Made by a program: the position numbers and the translations under genes
Shown: one piece after another, positions 8,388 through 21,974 of the stretch
Layout: the number at the start of each line of letters is the position of its first letter
Position numbering within the stretch: the first letter of the stretch is position 1
Assembly: GCA_019637695.1 (NCBI GenBank)
Contig: JAHBVG010000004.1
Location: forward strand, 62,001-126,000
Direction: 5' to 3'
Length of the DNA: 64,000 nt
Origin: Caldilineaceae bacterium
GTDB lineage: Bacteria; Chloroflexota; Anaerolineae; Caldilineales; Caldilineaceae
The notes under the pieces: generated by a model
What the model was told of the DNA's origin: nothing
The model's database searches: none
The model's input: the letters and a program-made list of their open reading frames with translations, nothing else

Positions 8388-8710
8388 CCTATTCTCCCTT
8401 CTCTATCAGAACCTAAAGAGGTGATAATCTCAAACAGTATGGAAGATGACGAAAGGGTGCGGTCGATCTATCGTTGTGGCAGGGGGGAGGGTTGGTACAA
8501 CGATAGACCGACCGCAAGTGCCGTCTTCCGTGTTCAACGTATCATCATGGGGAAGGGATTTCCATCGATCTGGATATAGAAAGCGGATACAGAAAAGGTT
8601 ACAACCGATGAGGATGAAAGTGAATAGCAAGTAAAAAAGCGATTGAGAGATGATGAGATTGTCACTATGCGTCTAATCTCATCATCTCTCAATCGCTTAA
8701 TTCCTCAATC
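8388..8710. other. 323-bp intergenic region with a large hairpin
   Basis: There is no credible gene here. Positions 8459-8477 and 8496-8514 form a 19-bp inverted repeat with one mismatch (GCGGTCGATCTATCGTTGT-type arms) around a G-rich 18-nt loop; flanking GGAAGA (8441) and TCTTCC (8524) extend it loosely. It lies in the 5' region of the SRPBCC gene and could be regulatory or a small repeat element. A separate terminator occupies 8637-8698. Confidence 0.6.
8637..8698 (-). terminator. Terminator of the sugar-isomerase operon
   Basis: A perfect 24-bp stem (8637-8660 with 8675-8698) and a 14-nt loop. On the minus strand it is followed by a TTTTTTAC run, 12 bp after the stop of the isomerase gene. 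Confidence 0.85.
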
Positions 8711-9481
8711 TCACGCCTGCGCCTCACGCCACATTTCGCGCAGAAAGCGGACGGCGGCAGGAGCTTCGGCCTCGAAATCGCGCCATTTGCACTCCACGGA
8801 AATCATACCGTCGTAGCCGATGCGATGGAGCATTCGGAAGAACTCTGCATAGGGATATTCCCCGGTGCCGGGGGCGAAGCGTCCGCTGTCAGCGACATGA
8901 ATGTGACGAATCCACGAGCGATGGATCTCCACATTCTCCAGCGGTTCGCCGTCCATCTGCATGTGGTAGAGGTCAGCCAACACCTGGATCGACGGTGAAT
9001 CCACCTGTTGAGCCAGCCTCACGCCTGCGGGAACATCGTTGATCACGTTCGATTCGAGACGGTTGAGCGGTTCGATCACAACGGTGACGCCCAACGGTTC
9101 GGCCACGGCAGCGACGATCTGCAAAAAGCGCACAAGTTGGGCGTCCGCCTCGACGCGGTCAAAGCCATCGGGGACGTTGCGCGCGCCGCCGCTGCCGAAG
9201 ACCACCAGCCACGCCCCAATCGTGTGGACGCGGCGCAGGGCTTCATCCACATAGCGCTGCGCCGCCGGCCAATCCACGGCAGGACCGGTGATCTTGAGGT
9301 CGCCAGGTAAGAAGACGTTGAAGGCGCGCACGGGCAGCGGCGATGATCCATACGCAGCCAGGATCGGCGCGAACTCCTCCACTTCGGGCAGCAGCGAACG
9401 CACAGTACATTCGACAAAATCAAAGCCAGCGCCCCGCGCCATCTCAGCCTGATCTAATGAACAACAGCAACCAAACTGCAT
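8711..9481 (-). CDS. Sugar isomerase/epimerase, hydroxypyruvate-isomerase-like
   Basis: A 256-residue xylose-isomerase-like TIM barrel. Metal and base positions are visible: Glu137 in VVIEPLNR, Asp170 and His173 in LADLYHMQMD, His195 in IRHIHVAD and Glu230 in ISVECKW. This set matches ketose 3-epimerases and hydroxypyruvate isomerases. The gene starts 9 bp after the stop of the Gfo/Idh dehydrogenase gene, so the two are co-transcribed, which suggests a shared sugar or inositol breakdown pathway. The substrate is not known. It is only distantly like the TIM-barrel protein at 3296. Confidence 0.88.
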   Translation of the reverse strand: MQFGCCCSLDQAEMARGAGFDFVECTVRSLLPEVEEFAPILAAYGSSPLPVRAFNVFLPGDLKITGPAVDWPAAQRYVDEALRRVHTIGAWLVVFGSGGARNVPDGFDRVEADAQLVRFLQIVAAVAEPLGVTVVIEPLNRLESNVINDVPAGVRLAQQVDSPSIQVLADLYHMQMDGEPLENVEIHRSWIRHIHVADSGRFAPGTGEYPYAEFFRMLHRIGYDGMISVECKWRDFEAEAPAAVRFLREMWREAQA

Positions 9482-9490
9482 AATCCCCTC

Positions 9491-10627
9491 CTATCGGTTC
9501 TGTAACTTCGTCAACAGCGCTGCGTAACCTTCCCGATCCAGCGGCATCTCCACCGGGGCATTGGTCTGGCTGCTGTAGAGCATGGCATTAGCCAGTTCCA
9601 ACGCGTAGCGGCCCTGGCGTCCATCACAGCGTATGGGCGCGCCGTGGAGGATGGCATCATAGAAGTTGCGATAGACAGCGTCGTGTCCGGCAACGGCGCC
9701 GACGCTGTCGGCGGCGGCTTGTCCACTGGGGCCACCTTGCGGATCGATGGCAAGGGTGGCCGCGACCCGCGCCGGACTGCCGAAAGGATTCTGACTCGTG
9801 GCAATATGCTCGAAAAGATCCGGCTCGTAGCGCTCGTAGGTAATGGTGCTCTCGCCCAGGCGCAGCGTCCCCGCAGTGCCGGTGATCTCCATGCGCCGTT
9901 CGCCCGCCTCCACCGTACTCATGTAGACGGTCCCCAGCGCGCCGCCCTCCCATTCGAGCATGGCCGTGATCGCATCCTCGGTCTCGATGGCATGGTGAAC
10001 TGTACGCGTCCACGCGCTGACGCGGCGCGGCATCCCCAAGAGGAAGCAGATCAGATCAATCCCATGGGGAGCCTGGTTCATGAGGACGCCGCCGCCTTCG
10101 CCGCGCCAGGTGCCGCGCCAGCCCGCATTGCGGAAGTAGATGGCGGTGCGATGCCATGGTTCCACCACCGTCACGCGCAGGATCTGGCCCAGTCCGCCCT
10201 CATGCAGCAGTTTATGAATCGCCATTACCTCCGGGCGGAAGCGATGTTGGAAGTTGACAGCCAGCAGCCGGTCATTAGCTTCGGCGGCGGCGATCATCTG
10301 ATCCGCTTCACCTACATGGACGGCGATAGGCTTTTCCACGAGGACATGGCTACCGGCATTAAAGGCGTCGATGGCAATCGGCGCGTGGGAGGGATGGGGC
10401 GTGATGACTGAGGTGACATCGGGCTTGAGTTCGGCCAGCATGGTCTGATGATCCAGGTAGAAGGGGACCCCCAGTTCCTCGGCGCGCGGCTGGCCCGATG
10501 CCGGATTGATATCGGCCACGCCCACCAATTCCGCTTCGGGCAGTTGCGCCAGCGCCGCCTTGTGGAGGAAGAAGATGTTTGCGCCGACGCCGACGACCAC
10601 ATGTCGCAATTTCTGTAATGTTGTCAT
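9491..10627 (-). CDS. Gfo/Idh/MocA-family oxidoreductase
   Basis: A 378-residue NAD(P)-dependent sugar or cyclitol dehydrogenase. The N-terminal Rossmann fold begins VVVGVGAN (about 9-16), continues with LVGVADINP, and contains HVLVEKPIAVH, the family's EKP signature. The C-terminal alpha/beta domain carries NQAPHGIDLICFLLG, whose His-Asp positions are the usual catalytic pair. The ATG at 10627 is preferred; the frame extends 50 codons upstream but those codons are low-complexity repeat. The downstream isomerase gene is 9 bp away. The pair likely handles one sugar, identity unknown. Confidence 0.9.
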   Translation of the reverse strand: MTTLQKLRHVVVGVGANIFFLHKAALAQLPEAELVGVADINPASGQPRAEELGVPFYLDHQTMLAELKPDVTSVITPHPSHAPIAIDAFNAGSHVLVEKPIAVHVGEADQMIAAAEANDRLLAVNFQHRFRPEVMAIHKLLHEGGLGQILRVTVVEPWHRTAIYFRNAGWRGTWRGEGGGVLMNQAPHGIDLICFLLGMPRRVSAWTRTVHHAIETEDAITAMLEWEGGALGTVYMSTVEAGERRMEITGTAGTLRLGESTITYERYEPDLFEHIATSQNPFGSPARVAATLAIDPQGGPSGQAAADSVGAVAGHDAVYRNFYDAILHGAPIRCDGRQGRYALELANAMLYSSQTNAPVEMPLDREGYAALLTKLQNR

Positions 10628-10714
10628 GATTTGATCCTGTGGTGGTGAAGGTTGAAAGATTGGACGACGGACGGCAGATCGCGGACTGCAAACCACAGCA
10701 GGTAGCATGGATTC

Positions 10715-10781
10715 GTAGGTGCGATTTGCAATCGCACGGCTTCGCACATCAGGAGATCGTGCGATTACAAATCGCACCTAC
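10715..10781. repeat. Palindromic element, GTAGGTGCG family
   Basis: Arms of 24 bp (10715-10738 and 10758-10781) match with one mismatch and begin GTAGGTGCG. The arms themselves contain a smaller palindrome. A second element with the same ends is at 53753-53791. It sits between two minus-strand genes and has no coding potential. It resembles REP/MITE-type elements; mobility is not shown. Confidence 0.7.
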
Positions 10782-10866
10782 GTTATCGGCAAACCGCTTA
10801 CCTGAATGACATTGGGTAGCAAGTGGCGATGGCGCGCTCGACACGTGCGCCGCCTGCGGTCTGCCG

Positions 10867-11904
10867 TCACACTTCCGCAGGAGTTGCCACCCCGCGCGCA
10901 GATGCCGCTTCCACCAACTGCGCCCAACTTGTCTCGTCCAGGGCGATGCCGTGCTGGCGACGATGGGCGGCGGCGCGCGCTTCGGGCTCGCCGGGCAACA
11001 GCACTTCGTCAAAGCCAGCGGCTGGTTTGACCGCTTTGATGGCCGCAACCATAGCGTCGCCCTCGGCGGTGAAATCAATCAGCGGGCGGAAGGCGTCCAC
11101 GTTCAGCACAATAAAGAGGACGCCGTTGCGCGGGGCCATGCCCAGAGCCGGGCAGCCGGAACCGGTGAGCAGCCCGCCCATAAATTCTACGAGCAGCGAG
11201 AGGCCGAATCCTTTGTGGCCCGCCGCAGGCAGGATCACGCCCCCATCATAAAGATCGGCGGGGGTAGTGGAGGGTCGCCCCTCCTTGTCCAAAATCCAGC
11301 CTTCGGGGATCGACTTTCCGCTGTTGCGCGCAATGCGGACCTTCCCCTCGGCTACGGCGCTGGTGGCAAAATCAAGCACCACGGGCGCGCGCTCGGCCAG
11401 CGGTATGGCGGCGGCGATGGGGTTTGTCCCCAAGATGCGGCCAGTGCCGCCAAAGGGAGCGACAATGCCGCGTCCACCGCCGCCATTACAGAAAGCCAGC
11501 CCGATCATGCCTTCGGCGGCGGCCATCTCCACCCATTCGCCCATGCGCCCCACATGTCCACAATCGACGAGACCAGCCGCGGCCATTCCATGCTGCCGGG
11601 CCTTCTCGATGGCGGTGCGCATGGCAAAGTGCGCCGCCACCTGTCCGAACCCGCTGTGCGCGTCGATCAAGGCGATGACGCCGGTCTCCTGGGCAAGGGT
11701 CGGCTCAGCCTGGGGGTCGAGTTGTCCACTTTCGATGGAGGCCAGATATTGCACAACGCGCACAACGCCGTGGGAATCGTGACCCGCCAGGTTGCTTTCG
11801 ACCAGCGACGCCGCGACAAGATCGGCTGTGGTGGGCGGCGCGCCTGCGGCTTGAAAGATCTGGCTGGCAAAAGCTGTAAGTTGATCAGCGCTGAAGGTGG
11901 GCAT
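10867..11904 (-). CDS. Ldh_2-family (malate/L-lactate/ureidoglycolate) dehydrogenase
   Basis: NAD(P)-dependent dehydrogenase of the Ldh_2/MDH2 (YlbC/AllD-like) family, 345 residues from the ATG at 11904. Recognisable motifs are GHDSHGVVRV (41-50), VGRMGEWVE with its Gly-His neighbourhood, NPIAAAIP and GHKGFGLSLLVEFMGGLLTG. This family has its own fold, distinct from classical lactate and malate dehydrogenases, and oxidises 2-hydroxy acids. Upstream codons to 11985 are not supported. The 239-bp gap to the Gfo/Idh gene contains a palindromic repeat, so it may or may not share that transcript. Confidence 0.9.
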   Translation of the reverse strand: MPTFSADQLTAFASQIFQAAGAPPTTADLVAASLVESNLAGHDSHGVVRVVQYLASIESGQLDPQAEPTLAQETGVIALIDAHSGFGQVAAHFAMRTAIEKARQHGMAAAGLVDCGHVGRMGEWVEMAAAEGMIGLAFCNGGGGRGIVAPFGGTGRILGTNPIAAAIPLAERAPVVLDFATSAVAEGKVRIARNSGKSIPEGWILDKEGRPSTTPADLYDGGVILPAAGHKGFGLSLLVEFMGGLLTGSGCPALGMAPRNGVLFIVLNVDAFRPLIDFTAEGDAMVAAIKAVKPAAGFDEVLLPGEPEARAAAHRRQHGIALDETSWAQLVEAASARGVATPAEV

Positions 11905-12012
11905 GGAGCGTCCTCGTTCTAGATGCCGTGAGTGGATGAGGGTGGCCTGGGGTGGAACTGAACCATCTGCCAAAAAGCATAACACTGGGGCAGAAGCGTG
12001 TCAAAGCGTTGC

Positions 12013-12226
12013 GCGTAGGATGGGTGTAGTTCATCTTTGGAGCGAAAGTGCCGGGAACTTCACAAAGAAGACGTTGACACGGGAGAAAATACGGTCGTAC
12101 CAGACAATAAGTCCCCGGCACTTCACATGCCCCCAACTTGAACTACATCCAGCGTAGGATGGGGTACGACCGTATGAATCCAAAGTGGAAAAATCGACAA
12201 ATCCGATGGTCATACCCATCCTACGC
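12013..12226. repeat. Composite of nested palindromic repeats
   Basis: This fills most of the 316-bp gap 11905-12220. Outer units: GCGTAGGATGGGT at 12013, GCGTAGGATGGGG at 12152, and the inverse ACCCATCCTACGC ending at 12226. Between the first two lies an element with arms AAGTGCCGGGAACTT (12046-12060) and AAGTCCCCGGCACTT (12109-12123), the same core as copies at 17211 and 48471. The last unit supplies the TAG stop of the MFS gene. TACGGTCGTAC/GTACGACCGTA is another inverted pair inside. Confidence 0.75.
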
Positions 12227-13519
12227 CAACCCGCGGACGCAGCGCATCCGATAGAGGATCATGACGGCGAAGCCAAAGGCAAGGCAGGCGCTGAGCGCTA
12301 ACGTGCGATCCATTCCCCATGTTTCTGACAGCGCGCCAATTGCCAGGTTCCCAAAGGGCGTCATCCCGAAAAAGGTAAGGGTGTAGAGGCTCATCACCCT
12401 GCCGCGCATGTGATCGTCAATATGTGTTTGCAGCAGAGTGTTGATCAACGTGAACTGGCCCATGAAGCCGATCCCCAGGAGGATCGATAGAAGCAGGGCG
12501 AGGATGTAGCTGGTATTGAGGGCGAACATAAGCAAAATCAGCGGATAGGCGATGGTGAGTCGGCTCAACCAGAGTCCACGTTTCCCCCGATCTCCGTAGC
12601 GGGCAATGAGGACAGCCGTTGTCACCGCGCCAATGCCCGACGCCATGTTGATAGCGCCAAAGGCGGCAGGTCCTTGCCCCAAAATCTGATCAATAAAGGC
12701 AGGCAGCACTGTGTTGTAGGTGATGCCGAATAGGCTCAGGTTGAGGGCTAACAACAAGAGAGCAGCTACTTCGTTGCTGCGCACAGCATAGGCGACGCCG
12801 CTACGGAGTTGCTGCAACGGCGCAATCTGCCCATCGCGCGGCTGGAACGGCGGCACACGCATGGCAAGCAGACTGGCGATCACCGCCAGAAAGCTGATCC
12901 CGTTCAGTAGAAAGCACCAATCCGCGCCCACGGTTGCCAATAAGAACCCGCCCACCGCCGGCCCAACCACGCGTGCGCTGTTGAAGGTCATCGAATTGAT
13001 GGCAATGGCATTGGGTAGATCCTCGCGGCCGACCATGTCCACCACAAACGCCTGGCGCGCCGGGCCATCAAACGCGTTCACCACGCCCAGCAAGACGCTA
13101 AGGACGATCACATGCCAGACCTGTACAAGCCCAGAAAAGGTAAGCGCAGCCAGGATCAGCGCCAACATCATGGCCCCCGTCTGCGTGATCACCATCAGCT
13201 TTCGCCTGGGAAATGTATCCACCACCACCCCACCCCAGGGTGTGATCAACAACGCAGGGATGGCTGAAGCAAACCCGACAATCCCCAAGATGAATTCCGA
13301 CTGGCTCAGTTGGTAGACCAGCCACCCCTGGGCAATGATCTGCATCCACGTGCCCATGGTGGAAAGAAGCTGCCCGGCCACGTAAAATTGGAAATTCCGA
13401 TGGCGCAGCGCGCTGAAGGTCTTCGGGATGCGGAATTGCCGCGCGCGCAAAGGCGCAATTTCCGGCGGCAAATTCGGCAGCCGCTGAGGATGGAGTTCTG
13501 GTTTCACAGAATCGGTCAT
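12221..13519 (-). CDS. MFS transporter
   Basis: A 432-residue major facilitator protein with a hydrophilic N-terminus (about 1-45) and 12 predicted membrane segments. It starts [36 protein letters not shown] and has [15 protein letters not shown] in the first cytoplasmic loop (the DRxxRR-like signature region), with DRGKRGLW between the halves. The arrangement matches the EntS-like MFS_3 group, which exports siderophores or drugs by proton antiport. The substrate is unknown. Its stop codon lies within a repeat unit shared with other loci. Confidence 0.9.
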   Translation of the reverse strand: MTDSVKPELHPQRLPNLPPEIAPLRARQFRIPKTFSALRHRNFQFYVAGQLLSTMGTWMQIIAQGWLVYQLSQSEFILGIVGFASAIPALLITPWGGVVVDTFPRRKLMVITQTGAMMLALILAALTFSGLVQVWHVIVLSVLLGVVNAFDGPARQAFVVDMVGREDLPNAIAINSMTFNSARVVGPAVGGFLLATVGADWCFLLNGISFLAVIASLLAMRVPPFQPRDGQIAPLQQLRSGVAYAVRSNEVAALLLLALNLSLFGITYNTVLPAFIDQILGQGPAAFGAINMASGIGAVTTAVLIARYGDRGKRGLWLSRLTIAYPLILLMFALNTSYILALLLSILLGIGFMGQFTLINTLLQTHIDDHMRGRVMSLYTLTFFGMTPFGNLAIGALSETWGMDRTLALSACLAFGFAVMILYRMRCVRGLA

Positions 13520-13827
13520 AGGGTTACCTTAAAACAGCTTGTCTTTAGCGGTTTAGCTCGACGCAATTTATTCGCTTCCAGCGTACCGTCAACCTCGCAT
13601 AAATGCAAACATCGTCACATAGCCATTCCCTGGATACCATAAACTGAAACAGGACATGATAGAATCAGGCATAGGATCCGCCCGGTTTTCTGCTCCGTCA
13701 ATTAACTACTCACCTCTGCTCTAGCCAGGTCACCGACCCGCCCAGAGCATAGGGCTTGGTCGTTACTCTGTCGAGAAAGCCTGGCAGGATCAAGGATTGT
13801 TCCACCACCGCGCCGAAGGAATCAATC
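13520..13827. other. 308-bp divergent intergenic region
   Basis: This separates the MFS gene (minus) from the methyltransferase gene (plus) and must hold both promoters. A TAGAAT (in CATGATAGAATC, about 13655-13666) could be a -10 element, but no matching -35 box is convincing. No hairpin, repeat or small gene is seen. Confidence 0.4.
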
Positions 13828-14598
13828 ATGGAGAGCGCTGATTTCGACGCCTTCGCTCCATTCTACGATGCCGATTATCGCCACTATGACGACGATCTAC
13901 AGATGATCGTCGATCTGGCGCAGATGGCAGGGGAACGCGCCCTGGAATTGGGCTGCGGCACTGGTCGCGCGTTACTGCCCCTGGCCGCCGTAGGCCATCT
14001 CGTTACCGGCGTCGATCAGAGTGAGGCGCTCTTGGCGCAGGCCGAAGAGAAGGTGAAACAGGCTCGCCTCTCCTCTCATGTGCAGCTTGTGCGCGATGAT
14101 CTGCGCACCTTTCATTTGGAAACGGGTGAGTTTGATTTTGCCTATTGTGTGAGCAATACCCTGATGCACCTCACCACACAGGAGGCTCAACTGGCGGCGT
14201 TGACCAATGCTGCCCGGCATCTCCATAAGGAGGGGCTGCTGCTCATCGATCTCTTCAACCCGGATATTGTACGCCTGGCCGAAGTCGCTGGCGTTCAAGA
14301 ACTTGCCGATCATTGGATCGACGAAGCGAGCGGCGCACAGATCTTCAAATGGAGTGTGCGCCACCTTGACGTTGCCCAACAACTGCAAGAGACGCTCTTC
14401 CTCTACGAAGAGATCTTCCCCGATGGGCGAATGCGGAAGCGAGCGATCCCCTTCACGCTCCGTTTCCTCTGGCCCAGCGAAGGGAAGCTCCTCTTGCAAA
14501 TGGCCGGCTTTCGGATCGAAGCCCTCTACGGCGATTTCGATGGCAATCCCTACGACGACAGCAGTGAGCGGCTGATCTTCCTGGCGCGCAAGATGTAG
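13828..14598 (+). CDS. Class I SAM-dependent methyltransferase
   Basis: A 256-residue Rossmann-type methyltransferase. Motif I is ELGCGTGR (40-47), followed by [12 protein letters not shown] for the acidic strand-2 residue, DLRTF and [15 protein letters not shown] for motif IV, and [13 protein letters not shown]. The C-terminal half has an antiparallel extension typical of the Methyltransf_25/UbiE-like group. The ATG at 13828 follows GAAGGA; the frame continues back to 13756 without a credible start. The acceptor is unknown. A heptad spacer separates it from the amylosucrase gene. Confidence 0.9.
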   Translation: MESADFDAFAPFYDADYRHYDDDLQMIVDLAQMAGERALELGCGTGRALLPLAAVGHLVTGVDQSEALLAQAEEKVKQARLSSHVQLVRDDLRTFHLETGEFDFAYCVSNTLMHLTTQEAQLAALTNAARHLHKEGLLLIDLFNPDIVRLAEVAGVQELADHWIDEASGAQIFKWSVRHLDVAQQLQETLFLYEEIFPDGRMRKRAIPFTLRFLWPSEGKLLLQMAGFRIEALYGDFDGNPYDDSSERLIFLARKM

Positions 14599-14690
14599 AG
14601 GTGGGGATCGGGGAGAGAAGAAGAGAGGGAGAGAGGATGATCGAATCCCAGTCCCCTATCCCCAGTCACCAATCCCCAATCACTCGAATG
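14599..14690. repeat. Heptad-repeat spacer
   Basis: A G-rich start (GGGGATCGGGGAGAG) is followed at 14646-14680 by five in-register heptamers: TCCCAGT, CCCCTAT, CCCCAGT, CACCAAT, CCCCAAT. This is the clearest CCCCART array in the window. It ends about 10 bp before the amylosucrase ribosome binding site. Confidence 0.75.
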
Positions 14691-14701
14691 GAGAATCTTC
14701 T

Positions 14702-16660
14702 ATGACCGATCTTCGCACTTTAGAACCTTTGCAGATTGAGCGTGAAGCGGGGCGCACTTTGGATCGGCTGCTGCCACGGTTGGCGGAAGCCTTCGCCGCC
14801 CAACCTACCGACCACTGGTCAGAATTCCGTGACCGATTGGTTTTCTACTTCCCCGAACTCTTCGCGCGGCTGGCCGTGCTTTACGGCCATCACTATGATT
14901 TTTTCTACCAGATCGAACAACTCCTTGTAGAGATGGGGCGCAGTTGGTTCGCTCGTTCGGCGGAACTCAAGATTTTGGATCGTGAACGCACAGGCAACCC
15001 CCATTGGTTCCAATCGCAGAAGATGCTGGCGGCGGTCTATTATGTAGATCTGCTGGCCGGGGATCTGACAGGGCTGCGCGCCAAGATCCCTTATTTTCAG
15101 GAATTAGGGCTGACCTATTTGCACCTTATGCCTCTCTTCGCCGTACCCGCCGGGGAAAATGATGGCGGCTATGCCATCAGCGATTACCGCACCGTCGATC
15201 CACGGTTGGGGAGCATGGAGCAATTGACCGCGCTGGCCTCTGAACTGCGCCAGGCTGGTATCAGTCTCTGCCTCGATTTTGTCTTCAACCACACGTCGGA
15301 TGAACACACCTGGGCGCTCAAGGCGTTGGCCGGCGACCCTGAATATCGCAATTACTACTTCTTCTTCCCCGACCGCAAGATGCCGGATCGCTACGAGCAG
15401 CACCTGCGCGAGATCTTCCCCGATGCGCGGCCGGGCAGTTTCACCTATCGCCACGATGTGGGCCACTGGGTGTGGACCACGTTCAACAGCTTCCAATGGG
15501 ATCTGAATTATGCCAACCCCGAGGTCTTTCGGGCGATGGCCGGGGAGATGCTCTTCATCGCCAACGCCGGCGCCGAAATTCTGCGGCTGGATGCGCTGGC
15601 CTTCACCTGGAAGCAACTCGGCACCGATTGCGAAAATCTGCCCCAAGCGCATACGCTCGTCCAGGCGTTCAACCTCGTCGCCCGCATTGCCGCGCCGTCG
15701 CTACTCTTCAAATCCGAGGCCATTGTCCACCCCGACGAGGTCAACAAATACATTGGCCGCGACGAATGCCAGCTTTCGTACAATCCACTGCTGATGGCGC
15801 TGCTCTGGAACAGCCTGGCTACACGCGAGATCCGGCTGCTGCGCCATTCAATGAGCTATCGCCATCAGATCCCCGCCGACTGCGCCTGGGTCAACTATGT
15901 GCGCGTCCACGATGACATCGGCTGGACCTTTGACGACGGCGACGCGGCGGCGCTGCGGATCAACGGCTTCGATCATCGGCGCTTCCTTAACGCGTTTTAC
16001 ACGGGGCGATTCCCTGGCAGCTTTGCTCGCGGCCTGCCCTTTCAGGAAAATCCGCGCACAGGGGACGCACGCATCTCTGGCACACTGGCCTCGCTCACCG
16101 GTCTAGAGGAGGCGCTACAACGAAACGATTCGCAGTTGTTCGATCTCGCCATCCGTCGCATTCACTTGCTCTACGCCATCATCTTTAGCACGGGCGGCAT
16201 TCCCTTGATCTACCTGGGCGATGAGGTGGGCGCGCTCAACGATTACAGCTACCGCAACGATCCCGCCAAAGCTGAGGACAGCCGCTGGGTGCATCGCCCC
16301 GTCATCGATTGGGAGCAGGTGGCGCGCCGCCAGGACCGCACGACTGTGGAAGGGCGCATCTTTGGCGAGTTGCACAGACTCACCGCTCTGCGCCAATCGA
16401 CGCCGATCCTTGCCGGGCATGAGATGGAAGTTGTCTATTTGGAAAACGATCACATCTTTGCGTTTGTGCGCGCCAACAAAGCGGGACGACTGCTCGTGGT
16501 AGCCAACTTCACCGAACAGGTCCAAACGGTGGATGCCAACTCGCTGCGCCTGCATGGATTGGGCTATGATTTCCATGATCTGATCTCGGATCAACCCGTG
16601 AACTCGCAAACGGATCTCTATCTTGGTTCATATCAGGTCATGTGGCTGGCGGCAGGATAG
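14702..16660 (+). CDS. Amylosucrase-like glycoside hydrolase, GH13_4
   Basis: A 652-residue GH13 enzyme that probably makes alpha-1,4-glucan and fructose from sucrose. It has an all-helical N-terminal domain (about 1-90), a TIM barrel and a C-terminal beta domain. Catalytic residues are Asp297 (ILRLDALAF, nucleophile), Glu339 ([13 protein letters not shown], acid/base) and Asp404 (VRVHDDIGW). Each is shifted by exactly 11 from Asp286, Glu328 and Asp393 of Neisseria polysaccharea amylosucrase, and the next residue, Asp405, matches Asp394. Region I is DFVFNHTS. No signal peptide is seen, so it is cytoplasmic. Sucrose hydrolase is an alternative activity within the same subfamily. AATGGAGAATC precedes the ATG. 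Confidence 0.9.
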   Translation: MTDLRTLEPLQIEREAGRTLDRLLPRLAEAFAAQPTDHWSEFRDRLVFYFPELFARLAVLYGHHYDFFYQIEQLLVEMGRSWFARSAELKILDRERTGNPHWFQSQKMLAAVYYVDLLAGDLTGLRAKIPYFQELGLTYLHLMPLFAVPAGENDGGYAISDYRTVDPRLGSMEQLTALASELRQAGISLCLDFVFNHTSDEHTWALKALAGDPEYRNYYFFFPDRKMPDRYEQHLREIFPDARPGSFTYRHDVGHWVWTTFNSFQWDLNYANPEVFRAMAGEMLFIANAGAEILRLDALAFTWKQLGTDCENLPQAHTLVQAFNLVARIAAPSLLFKSEAIVHPDEVNKYIGRDECQLSYNPLLMALLWNSLATREIRLLRHSMSYRHQIPADCAWVNYVRVHDDIGWTFDDGDAAALRINGFDHRRFLNAFYTGRFPGSFARGLPFQENPRTGDARISGTLASLTGLEEALQRNDSQLFDLAIRRIHLLYAIIFSTGGIPLIYLGDEVGALNDYSYRNDPAKAEDSRWVHRPVIDWEQVARRQDRTTVEGRIFGELHRLTALRQSTPILAGHEMEVVYLENDHIFAFVRANKAGRLLVVANFTEQVQTVDANSLRLHGLGYDFHDLISDQPVNSQTDLYLGSYQVMWLAAG

Positions 16661-16870
16661 CCCGTGCCATTGTGCAATTTCTACAACTTTCGCGCAGCAA
16701 TCTCTTCACCATTTTGCTGTTGTGCAACATTTCACAAAACAGTAGGCTTATTACAGACACGCCCTCTTTATCGTGTTAACGTGTCGATTGTTGTGCCAGA
16801 TGGCGCAACAGGAGTTAGCAACAGGCCCGTGAAGTTGGTTATCGGGCCGCAATATTCAGGAGTATGTACT

Positions 16871-17056
16871 ATGTTTCCGTATGATCTGATCGCCACTGAG
16901 CGTGAGATGTACAAAGAGCGCATTGCCAAGATCGAGCGCGAGAGCCGATATATGCATCGGCGCGAGGACAGCCCCAGCCTGTGGAATCGCACGACCTTCC
17001 GCCTGGGTGATCTGCTGATTGCTGCTGGTGAACAACTGAAGCAGCAACGCTCGTAA
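16871..17056 (+). CDS. 61-aa protein of unknown function
   Basis: A short charged protein of 61 residues: an N-terminal helix rich in Arg, Glu and Lys, then WNRTTFRLGDLLIAAGEQLK at the C-terminus. Its architecture resembles the 72-residue protein at 61238, which ends KLGTMLVSVGRRLQ: both have a charged N-terminal helix and an LGxxLxxxGxxL amphipathic segment. CAGGAG lies 10 nt before the ATG and a strong terminator follows. The frame runs back to 16664 but those codons lack a start signal. The recurring pattern suggests a real small-protein family; function unknown. Confidence 0.65.
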   Translation: MFPYDLIATEREMYKERIAKIERESRYMHRREDSPSLWNRTTFRLGDLLIAAGEQLKQQRS

Positions 17057-17137
17057 CCCAAAGGGTAAGCAGCGATCGAAGCCTTCGTTCATCGTCAAAA
17101 CAATTGAACAGTTCCGGCAATGCAGCCGGTGAACAAT

Positions 17138-17189
17138 AGAAAAGGGAACGCCTGTCGAAGCTTCAACTTCGGCAGGCGTTCCCTTTTCT
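17138..17189. terminator. Rho-independent terminator
   Basis: A 23-bp stem with one G-T wobble (17138-17160 with 17167-17189) and a CTTCAA loop. A-rich and T-rich arm ends allow function on both strands. It serves the 61-aa gene and possibly nrdJ. Confidence 0.85.
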
Positions 17190-17210
17190 GGGGGATCGGG
17201 GAGAACGGGC

Positions 17211-17300
17211 AAGTGCCGGGGACTTTTCGCCGTAGCAAGTCGAGGCATCCACGTCTGGCGTCACGTCCAGTGTGAAGTCCCGGGCACTTTCGCAGGCCCC
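17211..17300. repeat. Palindromic element, AAGTGCCGGGGACTT family, copy 2
   Basis: The left arm AAGTGCCGGGGACTT (17211-17225) pairs with the right arm AAGTCCCGGGCACTT (17275-17289); the right flank TTCGCAGGCCCC is shared in outline with the other copies (CACATGCCCC, GGCCTGCCCC). The internal 49 bp differ between copies. It lies just downstream of nrdJ. Confidence 0.75.
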
Positions 17301-17312
17301 AGTCCCCGATTG

Positions 17313-21248
<3,936 letters not shown>

Positions 21249-21459
21249 CTGTCTCCCTCCATACTAGAAAATAGAACATTTGTTCGTGACGGTTAGACAA
21301 AATAAAGATATCGATGGCAAAAGCCGCTTGCCAACGGCATGAGAGCTATTTCTTTTCCTCTGGATCGGGGAACGCTAAACCGCGGCCTGAGCGTCCACAA
21401 AGTACAAACGGAGGCGAGGATGCCTAAGCCAAGACAAGCCTGTTCACGCTGCCGGATTG

Positions 21460-21921
21460 TTACGCAGGCGCAATCGCGCCTTGCCGTCCCATCAATCGAT
21501 CCACTTCAGAGCGGATCTCGGTCAGATCGTTAAAATCTAAATAGACGCTGGCAAATCGAATATATGCCACCTGATCAATATTCGCCAATTCATCTAATAC
21601 CAGCCCGCCGATGAGATTGCTCTTGACCTCAGCGCGACCCAGTGCGTGTAGTTGATCCTCGACATGCTGAACCACGCCGTCAATGGTATCGCTGCTGATG
21701 GGTCGCTTCACCGCGGCGATACGGATGTCGGCTAATAACTGCCGGTCAAATGGTTCACGGCGGCCATCTCGTTTGATCACCAGCAAACTGGCGGCCACAT
21801 GCTCATAGCTCGTAAATCGTTGGCAACAGTTTCGACATTCGCGGCGACGGCGAATCGAATCACCAGCATCTCGTGTGTCAATAACCTTGTGTTGATCGTG
21901 CCCACAATGCGGACAACGCAT
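21460..21921 (-). CDS. nrdR: Transcriptional repressor NrdR
   Basis: A 153-residue repressor of ribonucleotide reductase genes. The N-terminal zinc ribbon has Cys3-Cys6 and Cys29-Cys32 (MRCPHCG and RRECRNCC), and the ATP-cone domain (about 46-136) begins [14 protein letters not shown]. It senses dATP/ATP. Length and spacing match the family. CAGGAG precedes the ATG. Two NrdR-box-like sequences 31 bp apart lie upstream, so it likely represses itself and the downstream nrdJ. Confidence 0.97.
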   Translation of the reverse strand: MRCPHCGHDQHKVIDTRDAGDSIRRRRECRNCCQRFTSYEHVAASLLVIKRDGRREPFDRQLLADIRIAAVKRPISSDTIDGVVQHVEDQLHALGRAEVKSNLIGGLVLDELANIDQVAYIRFASVYLDFNDLTEIRSEVDRLMGRQGAIAPA

Positions 21922-21974
21922 AAAAACTCCTGCCAGAAACAGCCCGGCAACTTAAAATATCATTCCTCTGTATC

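Noticed and set aside
9644..10411. 255-codon plus-strand open frame
   Set aside because: It lies antisense to the Gfo/Idh dehydrogenase gene and is composed of shadow codons.
10628..10777. 50-codon upstream extension of the Gfo/Idh dehydrogenase
   Set aside because: It consists of repeat-derived sequence; the Rossmann fold starts right after the ATG at 10627.
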